Source: Symsagittifera roscoffensis
Lineage: Eukaryota; Xenacoelomorpha; Acoela; Convolutidae
Assembly: GCF_963678635.1 (NCBI RefSeq)
Contig: NC_087067.1
Span: 12,936,844 to 13,000,843 of the forward strand
Length of the DNA stretch: 64,000 nt
Reading direction: 5' to 3'
Shown: positions 33,533 through 43,852 of the stretch, piece after piece
Position numbering within the stretch: the stretch's first letter is position 1
How the letters are laid out: every line of letters begins with the position of its first letter
Notes under the pieces: model-generated
What the model saw: only the letters and a program-made list of their open reading frames with translations
Told to the model about the DNA's origin: nothing
Databases searched by the model: none
Translations under genes and position numbers: made by a program

Positions 33533-34648
33533 CCCGGGTTGACCTCCATAGACCGAAAATGCTATTCATACAATTTCATACACTTAGTCTATGGAAAAAT
33601 GCTAGTCATACAAATTTCATACATTTTTGCAAAATGAATTTAATCGAAGTTCAAAGGTATTTTATAGTTGTTTTGGTATCGAAATCGGTATCTCTTCATA
33701 AAAAAATGAAAAAAAATGGTATGAAGAAAAATGCTAACCATTCAAAATTCCATATATGGAAATTGTATGATTAGAATTTTTTAAGAATTTTTTTGCGAAA
33801 AAAAAGCTTTGAACAATCAATTCAACTGCTGGCAAAAAATTTGAGCGTTTTTTGGGCTGCTACGACTGAAAACTTTGACTTTTTTTATTTTTGTTTTCTG
33901 AAAAAAAAACACTAGTCATACAACTTCCATATATGGAAATTGTATGACTAGCATTTTTTGATGACGACAAAATTTTTTTGAAATCTTCCCCAAAAATTTT
34001 TTGTGTTTTTTCAACCGCAACCGCAAATTGATTTTCGTATTCAAACAAACATTTTTTGAAAAAAAATTTTGCATGCAAAATTTAATTTTTTGTGTGTATA
34101 ACGTAGTCCTGGATATACTACTATTGGATTTTTTTTCCTTTTCTATTCACAACTTTTTTTCAAAAACGCTTAAAACTCCTCTTTGTTTTGTATGACATGT
34201 TTTTGTATGACTTGATCAATGTCTGGTAATTTAAAAATTCAAATTATAGAAATAATCATCTTTGAAAATTATTGCCAAAACCTAAAAGTTCATTACTTTC
34301 GTTACATTATTTGTCTGAGACAGAAGTAGCACATATCAGGCTGTTTCCAATGCAGTTTTAATGCGAGACGGCCAAACCGTTGGTCCAATTACGTTTGAGT
34401 AATCAAGGTTTATGTCATTTGTGTTCGGTTACGAACAGAACCAAAAAGATTTGAGAAATTAAAAATGTAAAAAATCAATATTTTTGGTTTATGGAAAAAT
34501 GCTAGTCATACAATTTCCATATATGAAAAAATACTAATCATAGACCTTTCATGCAATTTTCTGTACGTATGGAATTGTATGGAAAGTGTATGACTAGCAT
34601 TTTTCCATATTTGGAAATTGTATTACTAGTATTTTTGGTCATCCCGGG
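33533..34648. mobile_element. MITE with TA target duplication, 1,116 bp
   Basis: The insertion interrupts duplication copy A between ...AATTTA and GCCAAAC; copy B (36196-36209) shows the empty site AATTTAGCCAAAC. TA is present on both sides of the insert (33531-33532, 34649-34650). The ends are CCCGGGTTGACC and, inverted, CCCGGGATGACC (11 of 12 match). The interior repeats GCTAGTCATACAATTTCC and its complement many times, including a near-perfect hairpin at about 33911-33957. TA duplication is the hallmark of Tc1/mariner-type transposition. No transposase ORF is found, so it is non-autonomous. Confidence 0.9.
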
Positions 34649-34879
34649 TAGCCAAACTTAACAACCGCGCTGGAATGTCTCCTGTGATGATCACTATCCT
34701 TTTTTCAAGACAAACCAGAACCCTTCATGTAGAACGAATTTATGAATAAAAAACGACTCCCCTAATAAAACAAAAAAATAGCAGTAGGGAGTTTACTAAA
34801 GCCAATGCTCCCATTAACGCTTCTATTTTTTTTTGTTTTTTTTTTGGGATGTCCTCCTCTTTCACTTTAAATTATTTCA

Positions 34880-35255
34880 CTTTTGGTCAAGAGATCGATA
34901 TGGTTATAATATGAACAAAACTGCTCGTAATTTGAGATTTTTTGTGAAAATCATCGCCCCACACGACATATAAAAAACAAAGTGATAGATTTCGCTCGTA
35001 GTAACAAATCAATTATGACAAAATAAGTTTCCTTAAAACAATTTGGAAAGATTTCTAAGACGGATTTATTCGACGCTTACGCGTTAATAGCGCGAAATAC
35101 ATCGCGCGTTAATTGTCCTAATTTGGTCCAAAAAATTCCTAGTTGGTCCAAAAAAATGGCTCGTTAAAAAGTCGAATTTTGTCTGAAGAAAAAAAAACCC
35201 AACCCCAAGCACAAATATTCCGTTACTTTCGTATCGAAAGTCGGAACAATAAACT
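34880..35255 (+). repeat. CGCG-hairpin repeat family (TGTTCCGACT ends), copy 1
   Basis: Shares with 36480-36790, 49628-50128 and 51731-52160 the segments ATAGATTTCGCT.GTA.CAAATCAATTATG, AATTTGGAA.GATTT, TTACGCGTTAATAGCGCG...TCGCGCGTTAATTGTCC and CACAAATATTCCGTTACTTTC. It ends TCGAAAGTCGGAACA at about 35250. Confidence 0.75.
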
Positions 35256-36002
35256 AGACTCTAATTTGAATCCAATTGACTGAGAGTGGATTTGAGTTTA
35301 ATAAATATATTGGCTCGCTCGCGTTCATTAAATCAATTGTCTGGTGCAAACAGTGTAATGATTGGGTTTTGAGTTTAGGAGTATGTTTTGAAGCGTCTTC
35401 GTTAATAGAAAATCAGTTTTGTGAATCATTGAAGTTCACGTGGTTTGGTTTAAAAAACTAGAAAACTTAAAGAACATTCAAACATAATATGTAGTTACAG
35501 ATATGTAGTTCTAGATATGTAGTTCTAGAATTATCATGCAAAAGTGTAGCTTTCTGTTACTTCTAATGATTCGTCTAACAAACTGCCGAATGGTTTGCTT
35601 GTTGTTAGATAATTCAAAAATGTGTAAAAGACGCTCGTTAATTTCTTTGAAAACCAGTAACCAGCTCCTTTTACACATTTTGGAAGCATTGAACAAAACT
35701 TAAGCAAGGTTGGTAACGTATTAGATGAATCAGAAGAAGTAATAGAAAAAAGTGTGCGTTTGAAATTTTGACCTTGCATTAAGCAAAGGTATTGCAATCG
35801 GGTACTATATTTTTTGCCCGTAAAGAACTTTTATCAGAGGATTCCCGCACTGTAGTTCCATGGTTAATAATTGCTTATATTGACGTTATGTAGTCAGTAT
35901 CTATAAATTAAAAAATAATCGATCACAAGCCAACGTCTTTAAAAAAATTTGTACAAAATGTCTAAATGTTTTCCTTTGATCAAGTTGTTAACATTTTATT
36001 TT

Positions 36003-36345
36003 GTTTTTTAAAAGAAAGACTGAATTTCTGCAAAGATTCTCTTTCAAAGGATTCTGGTTTGTCTTGAAAAAAGTTTAATGATAATTTCAGGATCTTTTCA
36101 GGAGTCTCTACCGGTGCGTCAAGCAGGTGAGAGAATGCCATGGCTTTCTCTCACCTACTTGACTCACCGGTAGATACATTCTAAGCAAGCTCATTGTAAT
36201 TTAGCCAAACTTAACAACCGCGCTGGAATGTCTCCTGTGATGATCACTATCCTTTTTTCAAGACAAACCAGAACCCTTTGAAAGAGAATCATTGTAGAAA
36301 CTCAGTCCTTCTTTTAAAAAAGTACCATCATGTAAAACGAATTTA
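36003..36345. repeat. Fold-back element inside the duplication (best in copy B)
   Basis: A left arm at about 36003-36085 (AGAAAGACTGAATTTCTGC...GGTTTGTCTTGAAAAAAG) is answered by a right arm at about 36253-36335 (CTTTTTTCAAGACAAACC...CTCAGTCCTTCTTTT). Between them sits a second palindrome, CTACCGGTG.GTCAAGCAGG...CCTACTTGACTCACCGGTAG (36106-36173). Copy A retains it with a deletion in the right arm. It is probably a nested pair of MITEs. Confidence 0.8.
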
Positions 36346-36479
36346 TGAATAAAAAACGTCTCCCCTATTAAAAAAAAATAGCAATAGGGAGTTTACTAAA
36401 GCCAATGCTCCCACTAACGCTTCTATTTTTTTTTATTTTAAATCATTTCACTTTTGGCCAAGAGATCGATATGATTATA

Positions 36480-36800
36480 ATATGAACAAAACTGCTCGTA
36501 ATTTGAGATTTTTTGTGAAAATCATCGCCCCACTTGCCATATAAAAAACAAAGTGATAGATTTCGCTCGTAGTAGCAAATCAATTATGACAAATAAGTTT
36601 CCTTAAAACAATTTGGAAAGATTTCTAAGACGGATTAAATCAACGCTTACGCGTTAATAGCGGGAAAATATCGCGCGTTAATTGTCCCAAGTTGGTCAAA
36701 AAAATTCCGTCAAAAATGGCTAGTTAAAAAGTCGAAATTTGTCAAAAGAAAAAAAACCCACCCCAAGCACAAATATTCCGTTACTTTCGAACTGAAAGTC
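36480..36800 (+). repeat. CGCG-hairpin repeat family, copy 2
   Basis: Sister of the copy at 34880-35255 through the tandem duplication. The right end is altered (TTTCGAACTGAAAGTC), and the hairpin has one changed base (AGCGGGAAAATATCGCGC). Confidence 0.7.
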
Positions 36801-37444
36801 GATTTGAGTTTAATGAATATATTGGCTCGCTCGCGTTCATTAAATCAATTGTCTGGTGCAAACAAGGTAATGATTGGGTTTTGAGTTTAAGAGTTAGTTT
36901 TGAAGCGTCTTCGTAAGTAGAAAATCAGTTTTGTGAATCATTGAAGTTCACGTGGTTTGGTTTTAAAAGCCAGAAAACTTAAAGAACATTCAAACATAAT
37001 ATGTAGTTACAGATATGTAGTTCTAGATATGTAGTTCTAGAGTTATCATGCAAAAGTGTAGCTTTCTGTTACTTCTAATGATTCGTCTAACAAACTGCCG
37101 ACCTTCCGAATGGTTTGCTTGTTGTTAGATAATTCAAAAATGTGTAAAAGACGCTCGGTATTTTCTTTGAATAACCAGTAACCAGCTCCTTTTTATACAT
37201 TTTGGAAGCATTGAACAAAACTTAAACAAGGTCGGTAACGTATTAGATGAATCAGAAGAAGTAATAGGAAAAAGTGTGCGATTAAAATTTTCACCTTGCA
37301 TTAAGCAAAGGTATTGCAATCGGGTACTATATTTTTTGCCCGTAAAGAACTTTGATCACAGGATTCCCGCACTGTAGTTCCATGGTTAATTATTGCTTAT
37401 ATTGACGTTATGTAGTCAGTATCTATAAATTACAAAATAATCGA

Positions 37445-37640
37445 TTACAATCCATCAAAGACAATACGATTATAATCATAGTATTTTTTATGCCAATATA
37501 GGCCAGTATGATCCATTATAATCGATTGTAATCCATTAAAATGGATTATAATCACAATCTGTTTTAATCATTATAATCCATTTTAATAGATAATAATCGA
37601 TTATAATATATGTTTGGAGAAATTATGAAGTTTGCTATTT
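37445..37640. repeat. Palindromic AT array, left part
   Basis: Degenerate repetition of TAATCGATTATAATCCATTATAATGG-like words. ATTATAATCGATTATAAT is an exact palindrome. Similar arrays lie at 38140-38338, 40109-40200, 40420-40520 and 41340-41460. Confidence 0.7.
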
Positions 37641-37689
37641 TTAGTTCTCGCATAAGATTTTATTCATTTAAGTTTTCTCTAACTTTTCT

Positions 37690-38100
37690 ATACTACGTAA
37701 ACTCCATCGCCCCTTTTAACAACCCCCTTCCCCAGTCCCCCCCACACAGTTTACCCTTGTCAGTTTTCCCCGCCCCCTCCCCCTATCTTAGTTTAACCCC
37801 CGTTAACGTGGACAGGGTAAAAATGGGGGGAGGTGAAACAAAAAACTTGGATGAGGGAGTTAAAATGGAGAATGGGGTAGTTAGATGGTGTTCACACTGG
37901 GTAACCCCCCTCTCCCGTCCTCATTCAATGGTAAGCAAACTGGGGGGTGGTTAAACTGTTACTTGGGGAGTTGGGTTAGGGAGTAAACTTTAGCAAACAT
38001 TAGGTTGGGCGTAGGGATAAACGTAGGGGAGTGTGGTGGCGGGGATTTGGACAAGTGCGGATAGGGGGCGGCAAAAGGAGGTAGGGAGACTTTAATTTGA
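37690..38100. repeat. C-rich then G-rich low-complexity block
   Basis: The plus strand is C-rich for about 110 bp (37709-37803), then G-rich for about 270 bp (37821-38086). It is flanked on both sides by the AT palindromic arrays. Short frames here (e.g. 37610-37954) are compositional and not accepted as genes. Confidence 0.6.
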
Positions 38101-38338
38101 GTAGGTTTAGATGATGATTTTGCAAAAAATGTAAAGATTATTATATGTTATAATCAGTTATAATGGATGTTAAATGGGTTATAATCCATTATAATGGAAT
38201 TAAATGGTTGTGTTTTTACGAGAATAATCGATTATAATGACAAAATAATCGATTTTGTGGTCTGATTTGAAACAATAATGGATTATGTTGACAACATTTT
38301 AGTCAACAATTTTCCATTATAATCGATTTTTATCCATG

Positions 38339-40108
38339 GAACTCCGGTGCGGGTTGCAACCAACGACAAACACCGACGAACAGTTTCAAAATTACTCTTG
38401 AAACGTTTGCAATATTTGGTGTGTGTGTGCGGTAAATCATTTTCAGGTAAAAGGATTCAGGGTCATGCGCAAGTGTCTGTACTGACTGCTTCTATTGTTG
38501 CGCGCCGACTAGTCGGCAAAAAATCAAAGACTCAGGACTGGCGCTTGATTACAGAAAAGACAATGAGTTACGAACGAAAGTGAGTTTAATTCTTGGGCTG
38601 GCTCTCAATCCTGAGTGAGGTTACAAGAGGGCACTAGAAGCTATGTACGCCATAAGAAATGAAAACAAACAGTTAAAATCATATCTCAATTGTTTCTCAA
38701 AAAGTAGGTGAGGGAAAATATGCGTGGAGGTTTGATTTTAGAACAGATGTTTGAAATAAGTTTTCAAATGCAACAAATGAAAACCAAAAAAAGAGTTTGA
38801 GTCTTTTATCTGAAAATTACAAGTCGTGATGTGATGTTCAAAGCCTGCAAGTGACTTTCGGTCCTCAAACCGATTAGCAAAAATATTCGCCTCTTGCATG
38901 CATTTTAATATGCATGCTTTGTTTTATTCGTTTATAATTTTGGTTTTAATCGATCTTGACTTTTTTTGCGGCTCCTTGAGACGTGTCGGGGTGATTTTTC
39001 TATTCTCTTGTCGTCTCAAAACTTTTCTGCAAGTTTTGCGTTTAACGCGCATTTATTCTTCTACGTTTTTACTTGTTGATTAGAAATGATGGTACGTATA
39101 TGGTACAAAAGATGGTACGTATATATTTACACGTGCGTTCAATTGCTGAGAAAATAACAAAAAACTGAACTGAAGAAAATCGCTTAAAATCGCATTCACA
39201 AAAAAAAGATTAAATAGTTATTGATAGCAGTTCATTTATCAGTTTTTCAAATCTTATTTATAACTAAATAAAAGAAAAATGTTTATATGATTGAAATTGA
39301 ACTTACCACTTTTGGACAGTAGTACTTAAAAATCATAAAAAAACAAGAACTATTTATAATTGTAAGTGTTATCATTGTATTTGTTGGCTGTCAATTATAG
39401 AAGACCAACTTCAAAACCATTTTGATTTGAAACTGCTAATTTTTCCCAGGAGAGTGAATGCTGAGCTATTTTCAAAAAAAATGTCTTCATTATTTATATC
39501 ACATTTCGCGTCAATTTTATCACAAACCAATTTTTTAAATTTTTTTTATCTTATCTAGTTTCCAAGAAATTCCAATTCTGTCAAATTGCAGTTTTCGCTC
39601 ATATATTCTCATTCATTTTTTCGATTATATTTTTCTTGTATAAGTTTTGTATTTGAACTTATTTGTGCTTTCAAACTAAAGCAGAAACAGGTTACTCTAC
39701 ATTGCAACAGGTTAGTCAAAGCAAGAAGCGCAGAAACAATTGACAATGTTGTCAATTTTTATGTAATTTTCTACCTTTGCTACTCTTTAGCTTAAATGCG
39801 GTCCGCCATAAAAGTTCCTTCGGCTTAACTGGTCCGCATTGTATTTGTACAAAACGTAAAAACCCACTTGATAATTTTCAGTTTAAGGAAGAGCTGTGTG
39901 CCCTGTCCACTTTTGAACAATCGTTCCGATTTAAATTTAGCGCATTTACGACCACTTTTTTGGCAAAAAACTTGAAACTTGTAATCTTTTTATTTTTTTT
40001 GAGAAAAAATGTAATTCCCCGCATTTATGAAAATATAAAAAGACAACTTTGCTTCTGATTAGGTTTCAGTTATTTACAAAAAACTTCAAGCAACCCGCAC
40101 CGGAGTTC
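38339..40108. mobile_element. 1.77-kb element bounded by 19-bp perfect inverted repeats
   Basis: GAACTCCGGTGCGGGTTGC at 38339-38357 is repeated in exact inverse at 40090-40108. Both ends abut the palindromic AT array, as if the element inserted into it. No clear target duplication (at most TG). The interior holds a plus-strand frame of 78 codons at 38347-38583 overlapping the left end, rich in Lys/Arg, and other short frames. None shows a transposase motif. Probably non-autonomous; its superfamily is unclear. Confidence 0.7.
38347..38583 (+). CDS. Short basic ORF inside the inverted-repeat element
   Basis: 78 codons containing RRTVSKLLLKRLQYLVCVCG and SIVARRLVGKKSKTQDWRL. The piece is GC-richer than its surroundings, and the unusual CVCGKSFSGKRIQGH stretch looks like a fragment of a Cys-His motif. 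No family recognised. The apparent start lies within the terminal repeat, so it may only be the visible end of a spliced or decayed gene. Confidence 0.25.
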   Translation: MRVATNDKHRRTVSKLLLKRLQYLVCVCGKSFSGKRIQGHAQVSVLTASIVARRLVGKKSKTQDWRLITEKTMSYERK

Positions 40109-40359
40109 TGTAGATAATAATTGATTATAACGGAAAATTGCTCTCTAAAATGTTGTAAATTATTTGGTGCAAATTATTGTTGCAAATGTAGGCTCTTTTT
40201 CCTTTCCCCCACCTCAAATAAGCATCAATTTTATGGTGTAACGAGGGCTGTTACAAGGTTAAACAAGACCAAAGATGTTTGCCATGGCCTATTTAGTTCA
40301 CAGGCCACTTTTCGTAACATTCAGAAAACGTGAACAAAATTTAACCAGTAAAATATTGC

Positions 40360-41100
40360 AGAGGGGGAGGGGGGGGGGGGGGGAGGGGGGGAGAGTCTAA
40401 ATAGAGACTACAAAATCGATTATTTTTATAAAAACGCAATCCTTTAAAAACCATTATTAATAGATTATAATTCATTTAAAAACCATTATAATTAATTATG
40501 ATGGATTTTTATCTTTATAAATTTTTTTTATAAAAATACTTGCAAAACTTGCAGCAACTTCTGCGTTACTCACGGCCTTTTCGCAATCCTACTTTGATAT
40601 AAAAGTCACAATTACCCCGCCCCCACGTTCACCCGAACCACAACCCTTCCCCAGTTTATCGCCCCACATTCACCACCCCCACATTATACCCCAACTCCCC
40701 AACACATGTACCACCCCCCCCTCACATTTGAACCCCCACCCGTTCATCCCCACTCACCACCACCACATTTACCCACTTACACCCTCGCTTTCCAATGCCC
40801 CCCCCCCCCCCCCCCACCCCCCTCACCACATCCATATTTGCCCCCCCCCCCCACCCACATCCACACGCTCTATCCCCTCCCACGCATTTATACCAGTCCC
40901 CTATACTTTTATTTTATGTCTCCCCCACGTCTCCACACTCCACAGTTAAAGTTAAGAGAAGAAATGCACGGGGAGGGGAGTAAACGGGAGTGGGGGATGT
41001 AAGCGAGGAGGTATAAGCGAAAGGGAAGTCTGCACATGGAGAGGAAAAAGGTGGTGAACACGTCGTGATGGGGCGTTGGGGGGGGGGGGGGGGATATATG
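40360..41100. repeat. Strand-alternating G-run / C-rich / G-run block
   Basis: A G tract at 40362-40395 (one unbroken run about 15 long), a C-rich stretch at 40610-40915 with runs of 18 and about 10, then G-rich 40960-41093 ending in a run of about 16. Palindromic AT words lie between and around. Runs of this kind can form G-quadruplexes. Translated frames here are Pro/His compositional artefacts. Confidence 0.6.
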
Positions 41101-41461
41101 CTAGAGGAAAGACAAAAAAGGCGAATTGGGCTAGGGAGAGTAAACAATAAATATAGAAAATATCAACAAAAAATAAGTAAAATAAAAAAAAATATGAAAA
41201 AAAATTTGAACCAAAAAATTGAAAACAAATTAACAATTTTAAACCCGAAGTAAGCTTAATTTCATCTGATGTCACGCGTATCAAACCAAACGCAACTGTT
41301 AAGCCTTAAATAAACCTTTGTGTTTAAACTGCGGATTTTTAGAATAGTTAATAAAAAAATATAATGCAAAATAGTTGATTATATTAAATTCAAATGGATT
41401 TTTTTGATTTGACTAAAATTAAGATTATAATTTTTTTAAATTGAATATAATCGATCTTTTT

Positions 41462-43277
41462 CGAGTTTTTTAGAGACTGATAAAAGATTCCAAAGTATTC
41501 GATTATTATCCACGAGACTCTGATGGCGAAGCGCTGCCTATGTTGCCGATTAATAAAAAATTCGAAACTTTGAAAAACGATTATCCAACTTTGACAAAAT
41601 GGGCATTCTTCATACCCCCAAAATATAACAAAAAGTCGCAGATGAGATATTTTTCTTAAGCCTAGTGCGTCAAAACTTTTCAGACTATACCAAACCATTA
41701 TTTCCACCAACTTTCCTTCAAAAATTTAAAATTTTCTAGGGAAAAACACAACGAGAGCACAAAGATTTCATTACTGTTGGCAAAAGTAAAAATTGAAAAT
41801 ATATAGGAAAAGTTAATTTTGAAGAAAACTTGTTTCAATAAGCTTTTGCATAAAATCAATTATGTTTTTTACACTATATAAACTTGAAGTTCAAGAACCA
41901 GAAGCGAAAAGTTGAGTTTTTGTTAATTTTTTGAAACTATATTTTGGTCAAAGTGTGGATTCCCCGTTGTGTATTATGTTACACCATCCGCTCTTTTTTT
42001 GTCCGGATATATTAGGTGAATGTTTTGATCTTTTAGTAATTCTTAGTCCTAGTCTTAGTTTCCAGAGTCTCAATCACTCTGGGGAAGCAATGGTCAAAGT
42101 AAGGTTATGTAGAAATCAACTCTATCTTGATCAGTATATGAAGCGGACTGACCGAGAAGCGGTCAGAGAAAACTATCAACGTTCATTTTTTTAGAGTTAT
42201 TGTTTCATAATGCGCCATGATTGTTTAATTTTTATGAGTCATTGAACATATTGAAGACTTCTATTTAGGTTGTGATGATTGATTTAATTTTTACCAACAA
42301 AAAGTCCTAAAATTGGTTCACGTTTAAATTTGGTGTTTCCCTGTTTGATATTGATACATTTTTAGTTAAATTCAGTTTTTTTGCTAAAGGATGACAAAAC
42401 CGCCATTAAACAAGAAAAAGTACACCTCACAAGAAACGTGATCAATTTGAAGTACGGAATTGGATTTTTTTTTCAGATTTCCCTGCGGAATACAAATCTT
42501 ATCTATTTATTCAATTTCTTCTATCAAAAAGGCGTCAATCATAAATTTTTCCTAAAGCGCAAAAAATTTCAAATTTATGTTTAAAAATAAAAATTTTTCC
42601 TTGCGTTCTTTGACTCAATGAATTTGACTAACACTGAAAGGTTTTAAATTTGTCAGCTAGAAGAAGATTATCAGAATAAAGAACATCAGAACATCAGTTT
42701 TCTTAAATTGAAACTTCTTATGACTGTTAATATTTGGATGAATTCTGCAGTTTTTAGACTGCAATCAGAATATCAATGAGCTTTTCAGTTCTAATTTTTA
42801 TCGTTTGGAGTTTTACAAAACTTTTGGGGAGTTGATTCTTATTTACATCTAAAACACAAAAGGTTTACATCAGTATGCTCTCTGTATCTCGAAAGCTTTT
42901 TATTTTTTTTTCAAGATTAATTTTTTTCTTAATTCTTAAAAGACTATCTTGTTTCAAAATGAAAAACAAATTATTTGAAAAATAAGTTTTTTTTTGTTTT
43001 TCTCGGGTTTGCTTTAAGACGCAAAATTCCAAAACTTAATATTTTTCTAATCTAATTATAGTAGTTTTGAGGTTTTTGAAGTTTTAAAGATTGGTCAAAG
43101 AGCAAATAGGTTGAGATCCATATTTTCAATCTTTTCATAAGCCGATTTTCCAGGAAGCTGATCAACTTAGAATAATGGATCCTACTTGGCTAGTATTAAA
43201 TATTTGCTTTCTGATACATCAATTTAAATCATTAAAAAAACGGGAAGCTAAATAATAGGCTGCAATGGTACTCTTAT
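41462..43277. other. Intron segment, no accepted gene
   Basis: AT-rich. It holds two perfect stem-loops near 42062-42082 and 42148-42166 within a GC-richer patch. Nothing else is identified. Confidence 0.45.
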
Positions 43278-43815
43278 TGTTCCGACCATTGAAAGTTGGA
43301 AGAGCTCTGTATTCGTGTATGTTTTTTTTCCACGCAAAATTAGGTACCACCAATAATTTTGAAAATTTTTTCCAGTGTCGAGAAAAACCGGTTCGAAATT
43401 TTTGATTTTTTTTTGTCTCAATTCGAGCGAAAAAAGCAAGCAAGCAGGCTCACAACAACTTAACTGTGCCTAACTTAGGCCCTTTAAACTTAGTTTTAAG
43501 CAAGTGAAATTAATTTAGGAGTTTTTTTAGCTCCATTTTGGGAACCAAAAACTTCAAAAAGTTCGAACATTATTTGCAAAAAAAATCTGATTTTCAATTT
43601 AAAAAAATTTTGGTTTTGTTTTTCTAGTCATTTTTGTCCAATTTGCTAATATTGTTTTGATTGTCGAAACTATGCCTAAACTATAAACTTACGTCAGATC
43701 CTTTTATCACGCCACAGAAAAAATTACATTAATTTGAAAAAAGAAATTTTTTTTTGTAGTCAATGGTCGGAACATTCTGTGCTACTTGCACAACAACCGG
43801 CTATCCTTTTTTATG
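43278..43815 (+). repeat. TGTTCCGACC repeat family, clearest copy
   Basis: TGTTCCGACCATTG at 43278-43291 is the exact inverse of CAATGGTCGGAACA at 43761-43774. The family tail CTACTTGCACAACAACCGG..ATCC continues to about 43805. It ends about 40 bp before the NERD gene start codon. Confidence 0.75.
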
Positions 43816-43852
43816 TTGTGTTTATTAGCTGGGTTTGCAAAATTCGCTGAGA

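Larger units (their letters stand above)
33256..37444. repeat. Large tandem duplication (copies 33256-35926 and 35930-37444)
   Basis: Both copies start AAGCCAACGTCTTTAAAAAAA or close to it and end ATTGACGTTATGTAGTCAGTATC before AATAATCGAT. The order is the same throughout: the CAGGTGAGAGAATGCC hairpin, AACAACCGCGCTGGAATGTC, the CGCGTTAATAGCG repeat, TGGCTCGCTCGCGTTCA, then TTGCATTAAGCAAAGG. Copy A is longer because of a 1.1-kb insertion (33533-34648). Copy B keeps about 50 bp near 36275-36330 that copy A lost. Non-coding; short frames in it are repeat-derived. Confidence 0.92.

Noticed and set aside
35511-37319. Minus-strand ORFs MQYLCLMQG... in both duplication copies
   Set aside because: They are conserved only as part of the recent tandem duplication; frames differ at their ends and there is no motif.
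40706-41284. Pro/His-rich ORFs on both strands
   Set aside because: They come from C- and G-homopolymer composition, with overlapping frames on both strands and no domain.
37445-41470. CRISPR-like or regular array
   Set aside because: Repeats are degenerate and irregularly spaced with no constant spacer length, and the setting is a eukaryotic nucleus.
41931-42194. 87-codon plus-strand ORF
   Set aside because: The apparent start is not a good ATG context and the frame includes the two stem-loops; no coding signal beyond openness.
43278-43774. Complete DNA transposon with TGTTCCGACCATTG termini
   Set aside because: The exact inverted pair exists, but the sequence outside the right end (CTACTTGCACAAC...) is also shared between copies, so these may not be true termini. 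Kept only as a repeat family.
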